From Kitasatospora paranensis (lineage in GTDB: Bacteria; Actinomycetota; Actinomycetes; Streptomycetales; Streptomycetaceae): 64,000 nucleotides of DNA. Positions 28,528 to 38,164 of this stretch are shown here, one piece after another. The stretch spans positions 62,001 to 126,000 of the forward strand of contig NZ_BAABKV010000001.1 of assembly GCF_039544005.1 (NCBI RefSeq), read 5' to 3'. A program made the position numbers and the translations under genes. Under the pieces are notes generated by a model. The model was not told the DNA's origin. It did no database searches and saw only the letters and a list, made by a program, of their open reading frames with translations. Numbering within the stretch: the stretch's first letter is position 1; each line of letters begins with the position of its first letter.

Positions 28528-29479
28528 TCAGGAGGGCGCGGTCCGGCCGGGCACGGATGGCCGGTCCGCGTCGCTCAGGGCGGCAGCGGGGGTGGTGCTT
28601 GCCAGCGCGCAGGCGAAAAGGACGATCAGGGGCGCGGTGTTCGGGTCGGTGGCCTGGCCGGTGGACAGTTGCCCCAGTCCCTGCCCGGCGACCCAGTAGA
28701 TGAGTGAGAGGCCGGCGCCGGTCCATGCCGCGGCGGTGCGCAACCTGCCCGGGCGGAGGGCGGCCAGGCCGATGGCGGCCTGCAGCGCGGCGACGGCCAC
28801 GTTGACGGCGGTTTCCGCGTGGCCGAGGTTCAGGGCGACGGTGTGGTCGAGGTGCCCGATCCAGCCGTTGAAGTCGTCGGTGCCGGCGGTCAGGGCGCCG
28901 ACGGTGCTGTTGCCCGGAAGGGCCTGCAGTACGGCGCTGCCCACCCACAGCACGGCCCAGGCCTGCGCGGTCCAGGCCGGCGGGGGCTCGCTGGACTGGG
29001 ACGGCCCGTCATCGTCCCGGGCGGGCCAGGCGACGGCGGCGAGAACCGCATACAGGAGGGAGGACGGCCCCGGGCGCGCCGGTGAGCATCAGCGCGTGTC
29101 CGCCGGCCAGTCCGCCGAGTCCTTCCCCGAGCCACCACACGGACAGGGCCCATCCGACGGAGGCGACCAGCGCGAGCCGTGCGGTGCGCGGCACAAGCAG
29201 TGCGGCGCCGAGCAGCAGCTGCGTGAGCGCGAACAGCACGTCCCACAGGGCCGGCGCGGCCACGCTCAGGTCGGCGGCCCAGTGCACCGGCCCCGCCACG
29301 AAGGCGGGCTGGCCGTCCGCGGTGGGAGCGATGATCTGATCAGCGAATCCGGTGGTCAGCATGAAGGGCTGGAACTGCAACGCCCCGTCCAGCAGCCACA
29401 ACAGGCCCAGCACGACCTGGATACCACGGCGGGTCAGGCGCACAGAACCTCCGTCGATCAGCTGATCGGTTGCCCTCAC
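28528..29479 (-). pseudogene. Polytopic membrane protein of unknown function, one frameshift
   Basis: I do not know the family. The N-terminal frame starts at 29479 (LTRRGIQVVLGLLWLLDGAL, QFQPFMLTTGFADQIIAP, LWDVLFALTQLLLGAALLVP, LVASVGWALSVWWLGEGLGG) and, after a shift near 29065, continues with WAVLWVGSAVLQALPGNSTV, GHAETAVNVAVAALQAAIGL and AWTGAGLSLIYWVAGQGLGQ. About eight hydrophobic helices in 315 residues alternate with short loops; the repeated pattern W-GEGLGGL / WVAGQGLGQL in both halves suggests an internal duplication. DoxX-like proteins are a distant possibility. The 280 bp toward copy A of IS3 contain nothing recognisable. Confidence 0.55.
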
Positions 29480-29829
29480 TCCGGCTCGGCAGTGGCCGCC
29501 CTGGACCGGCAGGATTCGGTGGCAAGGACCGCACCGAGAGGGCTAGCACTCGTCCCTCTCCCGGTGACGGTGGCCCGTCCGCGCGATGTGCGGCCTGCGC
29601 TCGACCGTAGCCCGCGGCCGACCATCGCCACATCCGATCCTGCCGGGGATGCGCCGCACGGGCGAACCTGCTCACCCCACCGGCCCAGCACCACAGGCGA
29701 TCACCAGGGCACTGCCAGTAGTCAGAAGAGGCCGCAGGCGATTCCCTCGGGGATCGTGCGGCAGCACCCGGGACCCGTGGATGCGGCGCCAGCCCGGCCC
29801 GCTCGGCCCCCGGGAGAGAAGAGGACCGC
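29480..29829. other. Divergent intergenic region
   Basis: About 350 bases separate the membrane-protein gene from the secreted-protein gene. It should contain both promoters; I see no palindrome or gene that I can support. Confidence 0.4.
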
Positions 29830-30783
29830 ATGAACACCCTCGTCCACCGCCGTCTGGCCCGCGCCGCGGCCTGCACCGCCACCGTTCTCGTGACCATAGC
29901 CACCGCCGGCGCCCCCGCCCTGGCCGACGGCATGGGCGGCGGCGCCGGGGCCGGGGCCGGGGCCGGCGGGTTCGGGCCCGGCCCGCAGGGCACCCGCACC
30001 GTCCAGCCGCTGAACAACCCGTGCATGACCGGCGAGCCGCAGGACGTGTGCCGCAACATCGGCGTCACCGACGGCTGGTACGAGGGCAAGGACGTCAAGT
30101 TCCTCTACACCCAGAACTTCTTCTGCGACACCGCCGTCACCTCCGGCGCGTCCAACGGCTGCGAGGTCGGGGAGAAATACAAGAACGTGCCGCCCGGCAC
30201 CACGTCGGACAAGTTCACCGACCCGCTCTACATCCCGGTGCCGCTGTTCAGCCCCGCACCCACCGTCCAGTGCCCGACCGGGCCGTGCATCGACCACCCG
30301 GACAACATCGACCTGTCCCGCCTGGCCTCGGCCCTGGGCAAGCCCGCCGACGCGCTGAAGGACGTCCCCCTGCCCGGGCACGACCACATCATCACCGACC
30401 GCAACATGGACCGCCCCGAATGGTGGCCGGTCTACGTCATCGGCGTCACCAACCCCGAATCGTTCAAGAAGATCGAAGAGGGCAAGGACCTGGCCACCGT
30501 CACCAAACTCGCCGCCGACCCCAACGCGGGCGTGACCGCGCCGATCCCCACCAACGTCTTCCTGTGGTTCCAGACCCTCGCCGGAACCGACGAGCCCCAC
30601 CCCGTCATGCCCATGGGCGCGATCGCGGCCGGCACCGGCGCCACCCAGCAGCCCGCCCACACCGCCCTCGCCGCCGGCGGAGCCACCGCCCTCGCCGCAG
30701 CGGCCGGCACCCTGCTGTGGGCAAGGCGCCGCAAGCACACCGACGACGCCGCGCCCACGGCCCCGGCCGCCGACCTCATCTGA
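29830..30783 (+). CDS. Secreted, C-terminally membrane-anchored protein next to class F sortase
   Basis: A 317-residue exported protein of unknown function. The signal peptide (LARAAACTATVLVTIATAG, cut after APALA) is followed by a Gly/Ala run, then a Cys-containing domain (NNPCMTGEPQDVCRNIGVTD, TQNFFCDTAVTSGASNGCEV, VQCPTGPCIDHPDNIDL) with probable disulfides, LPGHDHIITDRNMDRPEWWP, and VYVIGVTNPESFKKIEEG. The C-terminus is a hydrophobic helix (ALAAGGATALAAAAGTLLWA) with a RRRK stop-transfer tail. This is the layout of sortase substrates, but no LPxTG-like motif precedes the helix. It lies 14 nt upstream of the sortase gene, clearly one operon. Confidence 0.7.
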   Translation: MNTLVHRRLARAAACTATVLVTIATAGAPALADGMGGGAGAGAGAGGFGPGPQGTRTVQPLNNPCMTGEPQDVCRNIGVTDGWYEGKDVKFLYTQNFFCDTAVTSGASNGCEVGEKYKNVPPGTTSDKFTDPLYIPVPLFSPAPTVQCPTGPCIDHPDNIDLSRLASALGKPADALKDVPLPGHDHIITDRNMDRPEWWPVYVIGVTNPESFKKIEEGKDLATVTKLAADPNAGVTAPIPTNVFLWFQTLAGTDEPHPVMPMGAIAAGTGATQQPAHTALAAGGATALAAAAGTLLWARRRKHTDDAAPTAPAADLI

Positions 30784-30796
30784 ACGGCCATCCCGC

Positions 30797-31429
30797 ATGG
30801 CACACCGGAAACCCCGGTCCGGCGAGCGCCGCGGCGGCACTACCGCCGTGGCGCTCGCCGCCGTCCTCGCCCTCGCCGGCACAACCGCCCTCACCGTCGC
30901 CGCCACTCATCAAAACGCACCGCCACCCGTGCCTCCCGCCACCGCCGCCGGCACCCTCACCCCCACCAGGACCGCCCCCGCGCTGCCCGACGGCCCGCCC
31001 CCGACCCCCACCACCCTCGACATCCCCGACATCGACGTCCACACCCCGCTCGACCCACTCACCCTCGACGACCAGGGCGCCCTCGCACCACCCGACCGCC
31101 CCGACCACGCCGGCTGGTACACCACCACCCCCGCCTGGACCAACCCGATCGTCATCACCGGCCACGTCGACTACACGAACATCGGTCCCGCCGTCTTCTA
31201 CCGCCTCGGCGACCTCCGCCCCGGCCAGCACATCACCCTCACCACCACCGACCACCACACCCGCACCTACACCATCAACGCGGTGCGCACCTACCCCAAA
31301 GACGCCTTCCCCACCGAAGACGTCTACGGCCCCACTACCACACCCCAGCTCCGCCTCATCACCTGCAGCAACTGGAACCCCGCCGAGCACACCTACACCG
31401 CCAACACCATCGTCTACGCCACCCTCTGA
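30797..31429 (+). CDS. Class F sortase
   Basis: A 210-residue membrane-anchored transpeptidase-like sortase of the class common in actinobacteria. An uncleaved signal-anchor (AVALAAVLALAGTTALTVAA) is followed by a Pro-rich spacer and the beta-barrel: LDIPDIDVHTPLDPLTLDDQ, the catalytic His in NPIVITGHVDYTNIGPAVFY, and the catalytic Cys in QLRLITCSNWNPAEHTY. Class F members normally have TCGG at this point, and the usual Arg before the last strand is not obvious in HTYTANTIVYA, so activity is uncertain. The preceding exported protein is the natural partner. Confidence 0.82.
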   Translation: MAHRKPRSGERRGGTTAVALAAVLALAGTTALTVAATHQNAPPPVPPATAAGTLTPTRTAPALPDGPPPTPTTLDIPDIDVHTPLDPLTLDDQGALAPPDRPDHAGWYTTTPAWTNPIVITGHVDYTNIGPAVFYRLGDLRPGQHITLTTTDHHTRTYTINAVRTYPKDAFPTEDVYGPTTTPQLRLITCSNWNPAEHTYTANTIVYATL

Positions 31430-32766
31430 CCCCGCCCCCGGCGCACGGCTCCGCGCCCGCAGACCACGCAAAGCCGACCGGCCCTCACAGTCCGACTTCC
31501 GCCACGCGGGACCACCAACCCACCTCCGGGCGGCCCCCGAAACGCCACTACGAACGGGACAGTCGAAGCGCACCGACGGGCCCCGATTCGTCCGCGCGTG
31601 GGACGCGCTCCTACGAGTGTCGGCTCTGCTGCCAGGCAACCGCTCTGCTCAGCTGCTCCTCGCCGAGGCCGGTCATCGCGGCCACCCGCTCGTACATCTC
31701 CCCGTCGTCCAGCGGCCCCGGCCGGCGCACCGCCCGGGGGAGCAACCGGGGGGCGCCGTGTGCTCCGTGGACGCGACCGTCAACCGGGTCCATGGCTATG
31801 TCCTGTGCCTCTTCGACGATCCGGGCACCTTCTGCCCGGATGACGAGCTCCTGCGCAAGACGTAACGAGAAGAACCTGTAGGGCTGGCGCCGGGGCGTGG
31901 TTGGGGTGGCCGGGCACGCCCGACCCGGCCACCCCAACCCAGCGCCGCACCCCAGCCGGCTCGACAACGGCACCGTGCACCTGAACGAATGTGCGCCGAC
32001 ACCGCACAGTCCAGGCACTCAAGATCCGCAATGCAAGAACCGCCACGCCAGGCCGGGGCGGTGCCCGGGAGCGAGGACGACTCACGCGCACCGGCTGACG
32101 AGTCTGTCCCGGCCAGCCGAGTGATGCGGATGCCGGCCTCAATTCGCACGCGGCAGAGGAGCACCAGGTCGTGACGAGTCGAGACCGTCACGGAGGGCGG
32201 CGTTCTGAGCTACTGCGCCTACCACGGGACGCGGCACGGCCCGGAGCTTGCTGGCTTCCCGGGCCCGGCTGCGTCGCCAGCGGGAGGTGGACGAGGTGAT
32301 GGCCGGCGACCGGAACGGCTACCGGAGGGTGTGGCCGACCTTCCGCCCGCCGGAGTCTGGCCACCAAGCCGGCACCCGCTTTCCGCGGGCGGCGGGACGC
32401 CACCGCCGGAGCCGGCCAATGCCCCCCCGACAGCCGTTCGCGGACACGTGCCCGCCACCGCCGTCTACCCCATCGTGGCCGCGACCATCCACACCTCGCC
32501 GAGTCGGTCCTGCTCGTCGGAGTCTTCGGCTTTACCCTCCCCCTGATGCTGACGGCCGGCGCGTACCCGTGCCGGACTGCTGGACCCCGTCCTGCTGCTG
32601 ACCGTCGCCGTGCGCGCGGTGGGGGCGAGCGACTTCCTCGCGCACCGCAGCGATCGCGCACTCGGCACACGCCTGCGCACCGGCCGGCTGGTCGCCGTTT
32701 GCCCGTCCCCGAAGGATCGACCCGGGACCCGCCCCTGGACGACCGGTCAGCCCAGGCTGGTGCGCA
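31430..32766. other. 1.3 kb with at most one weak coding segment
   Basis: Apart from a short minus-strand stretch at 31611-31795, I see no convincing gene. A plus-strand stretch near 32490-32550 reads HLAESVLLVGVFGFTLPLML, like one membrane helix, but has no start or continuing frame. The region may hold decayed genes. Confidence 0.35.
31611..31795 (-). CDS. Possible small protein or gene tail
   Basis: The frame reads MDPVDGRVHGAHGAPRLLPR, AVRRPGPLDDGEMYERVAAM, TGLGEEQLSRAVAWQQSRHS and then stops. Third positions are almost all G or C over this part only, which suggests real coding, and the acidic-amphipathic end looks like a folded helix pair. I recognise no family. It could be the tail of a longer, shifted gene. 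Confidence 0.25.
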
Positions 32767-33638
32767 TCAGCGTTCGCCCGCCGCACGGTGGAGGTGCTCC
32801 AGCGCGTTCAGCAGGGTGTCACGCAGGTGCCAGTTCAGCCAGACCGCAGTGTGGCGGGCCAGGACGTCGAGGGCGGTCTCCTCGATACTGCTGGGGGTGT
32901 GTCCGGGGCGGGTGTGGTGCGTCGACACGATCCCGAGGCAGCGGCCGAGGATGAGGAGAGGGTGCTCTGCACGGCGCGGCTGCCCGCTGCGAGCAGTGCC
33001 TCCCGGGTGGGGGCGTACGAGAACAGGGGGTCGGTCGCCGTGTCGGCGACGGTGACCCGTCGGCCGCGGACCCGGGCCGCGGAGCAGGCGCTCTTGGTGG
33101 CGGGGGAGACCCGGGCGAAGAAGTCTAGGAACGGCTGGTCGAAGCCCTGCTGTTCCTCGATCACGAGCGTGTCGTGCAGTGGGTCGAGGACCTGCAGGTC
33201 GGCCCGCGCGCAGCCACTGATGTCCACCGTGCGGGCGAGGGCGACCCGCAGGACGGTTCCCCGGTCGGTGGTGTCGGCGCCCGACCTCTCCCAGTACGAG
33301 GAGTCGGGCGCGCCCGGCCGGTTCTGACGGGGGAACCACAGCCGGTGGCGGTCGGCGGGGCGCGGTGCGGCGATCACGGCCTCGGCCACAACCTGAGGCG
33401 GCAGGTGATGGAGTCGCGCGGCGGCCTCGATCAGGTCCACCGTGTCGGCACCGTTGGCAAGCCGATAGCGCTCCATCAGGACGCCGGCTGCCTGCCAGAG
33501 CGTCGGAGTGGAAACGGCCGGGCGCTGTGGCAACGGGCGGCGCCCTGCCGCGGCCGGGAGCCCGCCTGCGCTGTCGTGACCACTCCCGTGGACGGTCGGG
33601 TCGGTGATGGCGATGCGCGGGCTCCTGTCGCCGGCCAT
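32767..33638 (-). pseudogene. ANTAR and GAF domain regulator, one frameshift
   Basis: A cytoplasmic putative transcription antiterminator. An unusual order is seen: the ANTAR RNA-binding helices come first (TPTLWQAAGVLMERYRLANG, ADTVDLIEAAARLHHLPPQV, residues about 45-85), then a GAF-type sensor domain (RVALARTVDISGCARADLQV, LDPLHDTLVIEEQQGFDQPF, LDFFARVSPATKSACSAARV). A shift near 32960 separates this from the end (LGIVSTHHTRPGHTPSSIEE, LDVLARHTAVWLNWHLRDTL). About 290 residues in total. The gene stands alone; its targets and signal are unknown. Confidence 0.7.
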
Positions 33639-33705
33639 GGCTGCGTGGCGCAGCCGAGTGCACGTCGAGCGTACCGGTGCCGGCCACGCGGCCGGTATGC
33701 CGGAG

Positions 33706-33797
33706 GGCTGTGGCCGTCACCGACGACGACGGCTACCTCCTGGGCATCCTCACCGCGACCCGCGCCGCCGGCGTCATCGCCACCACACCCACCTGAC
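33706..33797 (+). pseudogene. CBS-domain tail, remnant
   Basis: A 30-residue open stretch reads AVTDDDGYLLGILTATRAAG and VIATTPT before a stop. This is the second half of a CBS domain (VvD-dGrlvGilT-td). The rest of the gene is missing. Confidence 0.35.
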
Positions 33798-33854
33798 CCA
33801 CCAGCCGTGGCCCGGGCCGGTGGACGGACGGCCAGGCCCCTGGTGGTGCGTCAA

Positions 33855-33933
33855 TTCCTCGCGCGTCGAATTCGTTCCTCGCACGTCGATGTGCGTGATC
33901 GGGTCGTAGCGCCCCGATACGACGCGCGAGGAA
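33855..33933. repeat. 79-bp multi-palindrome with three copies of a 14-bp motif
   Basis: TTCCTCGCGCGTCG (33855-33868) and CGACGCGCGAGGAA (33920-33933) form a perfect 14-bp inverted repeat. Between them lies a direct copy, TTCCTCGCACGTCG (33875-33888), and two small hairpins (CGCAC-N6-GTGCG, ATCGGG-loop-CCCGAT). It abuts the broken edge of an IS5 copy. Confidence 0.75.
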
Positions 33934-33942
33934 ACCGCAAAG

Positions 33943-34491
33943 CCCGGCCTTCGGCAGCACGGACCAGGCGTCGTAACAGGCCGTTGAGCTGCTCGAACAC
34001 TCCTTCCTTCTGCCAGCGGGCGAAGTAGGCGTAGACGGTTTCCCAGGGCGGGTAGTCGTGTGGCAGGTAGCGCCAGGGGATGCCGGTGCGGTCGACGTGG
34101 AGGATTGCGTCGAGGAGGTCGCGCAGGTCGTGTTCGGGTGGCCGGCCGAAGGCCAGGGCGCGTGTGGTGCGTTCCTGGCGCCAGGCGGTCAGGGCGGGTT
34201 CGATCAGGGCCCAGCGGGCGTCGGACAGGTCGCTCGGATACGGTCGACGGACCGTCATGATGACGGCATACCGCGGGATCACCGCCTTGGCCATGGACCT
34301 CGCAACTGCGGGGACAGATGCCATCGAGGCCGGCTTCTTGGAATGAGACAGGACGGAGTACGCATCTCCGGCGAACTTTCGTGTGCACACGCCACACCGG
34401 TCGCGCCAACCTCAGAAGACGTCCTACAGACTCCGACCGGACAGCTCGAAAACCAGCATAAACCAGCGCTTTCATGGGCGAAACACCCAGT
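33943..34491 (-). mobile_element. IS5 family element, truncated copy
   Basis: The 5' half of an IS5-type element. Its transposase starts at ATG 34258 (MTVRRPYPSDLSDARWALIE) and matches the complete copy at 34725 through FEQLNGLLRRLVRAAEGR, where it stops abruptly at about 33943, losing all catalytic residues after the N-terminal domain. Its outer end, reading left from 34491, is ACTGGGTGTTTCGCCCATGA, matching the end of the neighbouring element. Confidence 0.75.
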
Positions 34492-35592
34492 AACTGGGCG
34501 TTTAGCTCGTGAATGGGCTGTTGATCCCGGTTTTCAGGGTACCCAGGCTGCTCGTGGTCGGTGGCGCTTGAGGCCCTGGTGACAGGAGTGCCACTGTTCC
34601 GCGAATGTCCGCCGGAACTGTGCGCTTCCTCCTGTCTCATCCCTGGAAGTCAGGGATAAGCGGATCTGTCCGGCGAAGGTCTCGCCCCCTGGGCAGAGCA
34701 AGGATTCCGCAGTATGCCGTCATCATGACGGATCGTCGACCGTATCCGAGTGACCTGTCCGATGCCCGCTGGGCCCTGGTCGAACCCACCCTGACCGCCT
34801 GGCGCCGGGCTCGGACCGAACGTGCCCTCGCGTTCGGCCGGCCGCCGGAGCACGAGCTTCGCGATCTGCTGGACGCGATCCTCTATGTCGACCGCACCGG
34901 CATCCCCTGGCGCTACCTCCCACACGACTACCCGCCCTGGGAAACCGCTTACGCCTACTTCGCCCGCTGGCAGAAGGAGGAGTGTTCGAGCAGCTCAACG
35001 GACTTCTCCGACGCCTGGTCCGCGCCGCCGAAGGGCGAGAACCGGAGCCGACGGCCTGCATCGTCGACTCGCAGAGCGTGAAGACCTCCACCAACGTCCC
35101 CGCCACCTCACAGGGCATCGACGCCGGGAAGAAGATCGCAGGCAGGAAACGGAACATCGTCACCGACACGATCGGCCTGCTGCTCGTGGTGCTGGTCACC
35201 GCCGCGAGTGTTCAGGACAACTCTGCCGGCCGACAGCTGTTGACCGCGGTCGCGGCCGACCACCCGGCCGTCCGCAAGGCCTGGGTCGACATGGGCTACA
35301 AGACCGCCGTCGTCGAACACGGCGCCACGCTCGGCATCGACGTCGAGATCGTCCGCCGAGACCCCGCGACCAGGGGATTCGTCGTCCAGCCCCGCCGCTG
35401 GGTCGTCGAGCGAACGTTCGGCTGGCTCATGAACCACCGCCGCCTCGCCCGCGACTACGAAGCCCTCCCCGAACGCTCAGAAGCCATGGTCCACATCGCG
35501 ATGATCAACCTAATGACCCGCCGACTCGCCGGCGAGGCCACCCCGACCTGGCGTGGAACCTGAGCCTCGAAACCGGGGACGAAACGCCCAGT
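34492..35592 (+). mobile_element. IS5 family element, complete copy
   Basis: An element of about 1,101 bp with terminal inverted repeats: ACTGGGCGTTT at 34492-34502 and AAACGCCCAGT at 35582-35592. It starts exactly where the truncated inverted copy ends, so the two left ends form a near-perfect palindrome (AAACACCCAGT-ACTGGGCGTTT). On its right it interrupts a MarR-type gene. Confidence 0.75.
34725..35563 (+). pseudogene. IS5 family transposase, one frameshift
   Basis: The transposase of the complete element. From ATG 34725 it reads MTDRRPYPSDLSDARWALVE, LLDAILYVDRTGIPWRYLPH, DYPPWETAYAYFARWQKE. A shift near 34980 leads to FEQLNGLLRRLVRAAEGREP, TACIVDSQSVKTSTNVPATS (first Asp), AWVDMGYKTAVVEHGATLG (second Asp) and RRWVVERTFGWLMNHRRLAR (Glu). 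One G added to the GGAGTG stretch (E-G-V-F as in the truncated copy) repairs it, giving about 279 residues. Confidence 0.85.
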
Positions 35593-35982
35593 AAGGTGCT
35601 GGTCTGCCTGCTCGTCACCGACTCCGGCACCCTCACTGCCGCCGACCTGGTCCAGCAGCTGCGGGTCAGCCCGGCGTCCGTATCGCACTCCGTCGCCTTC
35701 CTCGAGCAGCAGGGCCTGCTCCGGCGGGAACGACCTCCCGGCGAGCGCCGCGAGCGCTACGCCATCGACGGCGAGATCTGGCTCCGCTCCATCCTGACGG
35801 CAGTCCAGCTCCACAGGGGTTTGGTGACCGAACTGCGCAGCGCCGCCGGAGCCCTCGGACCCTGCACCCCGGCCGGCGCCCGCTTCAGTGACTCCGCCGA
35901 CTTCCTGACCCTGATGAGCGAGACCCTCCAGCAGGTTGTCGACCAGTGGCAGCAGAGTCGCGCAAACGATGGCGCGCCCTGA
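35593..35982 (+). pseudogene. MarR/GbsR-type regulator, 5' end lost to IS5
   Basis: The frame emerges from the IS5 right end and reads KVLVCLLVTDSGTLTAADLV, QQLRVSPASVSHSVAFLEQQ, GLLRRERPPGERRERYAIDG, a winged helix of the MarR/GbsR group, followed by a dimerisation helix (TLMSETLQQVVDQWQQSRAN). About 30-40 N-terminal residues and the promoter are missing, and they are not seen on the other side because that side is another IS copy. The product is unlikely to be made. Confidence 0.65.
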
Positions 35983-36538
35983 TACGGGGGAACTCCGCTG
36001 GTGACGGACACCTCCCACTGCTGCACGGTCGTGGCGAGGACAGTGTTAGGAGCAGGTAGCCTCCTGGCTCCATGGCCGACGTTACGCGGTATGGCACGTG
36101 CGGGGGCGACGGCGAACCGCGGACGGGCACCGGGTAAGTGATCGGGGGCAGGCCCGCACCGCACCGCCGGCCAACCCGCCCGCACCCAGGCCAGGTGGGT
36201 GGGTGAGGCCGGCGGGAACCTGGCCGTTTCGACTTGCCCGCGCCCTGGGCCCGGCTCCGGGGTTGCTGTTTCGGGTGGAGCATCCGCATTTTCCGGCTGA
36301 CGACGTCCAGTCGACGGGATGCCGTGAAGGGACGAGACGCTGCCGGACCGGCTGAGCGAGCCACGACTCCTGCACCCTGCTGCGCCGCTGACCGGCGGAT
36401 CGGCTTCCGGGGTCGGGGCCCGTCACCTACGGCACACGGCCACGAAGGCGGGGGTCAGGCGGGACGGCGAAGGGGCGAGCGGGATCCGCCGCCCGGGCGG
36501 GGGATCCCGGGCGGCGGGGCTGTGGTGGCGCCAGGGTC
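35983..36538. other. Gap without a supported gene
   Basis: About 555 bases between the MarR remnant and the beta-helix gene. No open frame shows a family motif. It separates the IS-rich part from the catabolic region. Confidence 0.4.
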
Positions 36539-38158
36539 TCAGGATCGCTTGCGGCGCAGTACGAGGAAGATGCCGCCGCCGAGCGCAAGTGCCACCATTC
36601 CCAGGCCGAGGGGCAGCGCCACGTTCGCGCCGGTCGCGGCCAGGCCCTTGCCCGCGCCGGGCACCTTCCCGTTGTCGCCGCCGTCGCCGTCGCCGTGGGA
36701 CGAGTTGCTCGCACCGGCGGTGCCGGAGGAGCTGTCCGTACCGGAGGCGGCGGGGCCTGTACCCTGTCCCGCGAACTGCTCCTCGGGGTCCCCCGCTGGC
36801 CCGCCACCGTTCGCCGTGGCCGTCGGCGCCACCGTGCCCTTCGCCGCGTTGGAGGCGTACGCGCCCCGGTCAGCCGCTCCGGCATCGCGGCGGGCGCCGG
36901 TGATGTCGGTAGTGACCTCGGGCAGCGGCTTGCCAGACCCGACCCCGGGCGAGCCCTGGGCCAGCCGGAAGTCGGGGGTGCCGTCGGTGCCGGGGGCGAC
37001 GAACTTCGGGTCGGCGAAGAGGTCGTGCGGCCCCTTCGTCTCGGGCGGGCGCCCGCCGAAGAGCACGTTGTAGTCGTAGGTGACGTCGGTGTTCAGGTAG
37101 TTGGGGTTCACCGGCTGGTTCGGGCCGCTGTAGGACACGTTGTCGAGCAGTTGGACGTCGTTGCTCTCCTGGGCGTAGATGTTGCCGTAGCTGTTCATCC
37201 GGGTGCTGCGGCCGTTACGGTAGGCCGTGTTGTGCACCATGTCGACGTGCTGGCTCTTGTAGGAGTGGATGCCGGAGCCGCCGTTGTCGTAGGTGACGTT
37301 GTTGGCGACCAGGACGCGCCCCTGGTAGTCGGGGCCGCTCCCTCCGGCCTTCGCCTTGTCCTTGAGCGTGTCGATGATGATGCCGTTGCCGTCCGAGTAG
37401 CAGTTGCAGTGTCCCCACTTCACCTTGCTCTCGTTGTCGTGGACGGTGTTGTCGGTGACGCGGATCTTGTACGTGCGGGGGTCGCCCCGATCGACGTCCT
37501 GCGCGGACAGGATCGAGATGCCGCTGGTGGCGAAGACGGAGTACCACGCGTTGGCGTAGACGTGATTGCGGTCGATCGACACGTAGTCGGCGTAGCCGGC
37601 ACCGATCCCCACGCCGGGGCAGTGGTGGACGGTGTTGCCGATGACGTCGATGTGGTGCGGCCGGTCGCCCGTCTTGCGGTCCTTGTCGATCGACAGGCAG
37701 TTGGTGTTGTACGTGCCGTTCTTGTCGCTGGCGCCCCGTTCGGCGTCGGCCAGGGAGATGTTCGCGCTGTTGCCCTTGATCTCCAGGTCGCGGATCACGA
37801 TGTGCGCGGCGCCGCTGACGCGGATGCCGTTCCACGCGGTGACCGGGTTGATCACGGGGTGGTGCCCGGGGTAGGGGCGGTAGGTGATGGGCGCCCCGGG
37901 CCTGCCGGAGCGGGAGATCATCAGGACGTCCGATCCGCCCGGCGCCTCGGTGTAGGTGCCGTTCATGATCGAGACGGTGTCGCCGGGTGCCGTGCTGTCG
38001 GCGGCCTTCTGGAGCGTGCGGAACGGCTTGTCCGGTGAGGTCCCCGGGTTGCCGTCGGCCCCGCCGGGGCTGACGTAGTACGTCCGGGCCGCCGCCTCGG
38101 CCCGCGGTGAGCCGACGAGGCCAAGGGGTATCGCCGCGCTCGCCAGGAGGACGGCCAT
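36539..38158 (-). CDS. Secreted right-handed beta-helix protein with LAxTG cell-wall signal
   Basis: A 540-residue surface protein. A signal peptide core (MAVLLASAAIPLGLVGSPR) is followed by the pectate-lyase/DUF1565-type opening ARTYYVSPGGADGNPGTSPD and KPFRTLQKAADSTAPGDTVS, then repeated beta-helix coils (HIVIRDLEIKGNSANISL, HHIDVIGNTVHHCPGVGIGA, VLVANNVTYDNGGSGIHSYK, DVQLLDNVSYSG). A low-complexity Gly/Ser/Asp spacer leads to LAATGANVALPLGLGMVALA and a KRS-type tail: an LAxTG signal used by class E sortases. Such proteins bind or cleave acidic polysaccharides. The signal peptide lacks its basic n-region because homology breaks at about 38160, so the true start has probably been lost. Confidence 0.78.
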   Translation of the reverse strand: MAVLLASAAIPLGLVGSPRAEAAARTYYVSPGGADGNPGTSPDKPFRTLQKAADSTAPGDTVSIMNGTYTEAPGGSDVLMISRSGRPGAPITYRPYPGHHPVINPVTAWNGIRVSGAAHIVIRDLEIKGNSANISLADAERGASDKNGTYNTNCLSIDKDRKTGDRPHHIDVIGNTVHHCPGVGIGAGYADYVSIDRNHVYANAWYSVFATSGISILSAQDVDRGDPRTYKIRVTDNTVHDNESKVKWGHCNCYSDGNGIIIDTLKDKAKAGGSGPDYQGRVLVANNVTYDNGGSGIHSYKSQHVDMVHNTAYRNGRSTRMNSYGNIYAQESNDVQLLDNVSYSGPNQPVNPNYLNTDVTYDYNVLFGGRPPETKGPHDLFADPKFVAPGTDGTPDFRLAQGSPGVGSGKPLPEVTTDITGARRDAGAADRGAYASNAAKGTVAPTATANGGGPAGDPEEQFAGQGTGPAASGTDSSSGTAGASNSSHGDGDGGDNGKVPGAGKGLAATGANVALPLGLGMVALALGGGIFLVLRRKRS

Positions 38159-38164
38159 TGCGGG

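Noticed and set aside
36082..36426. Minus-strand open frame in the gap before the beta-helix gene
   Set aside because: Ser/Arg/Pro-rich, no motif, poor third-position bias.
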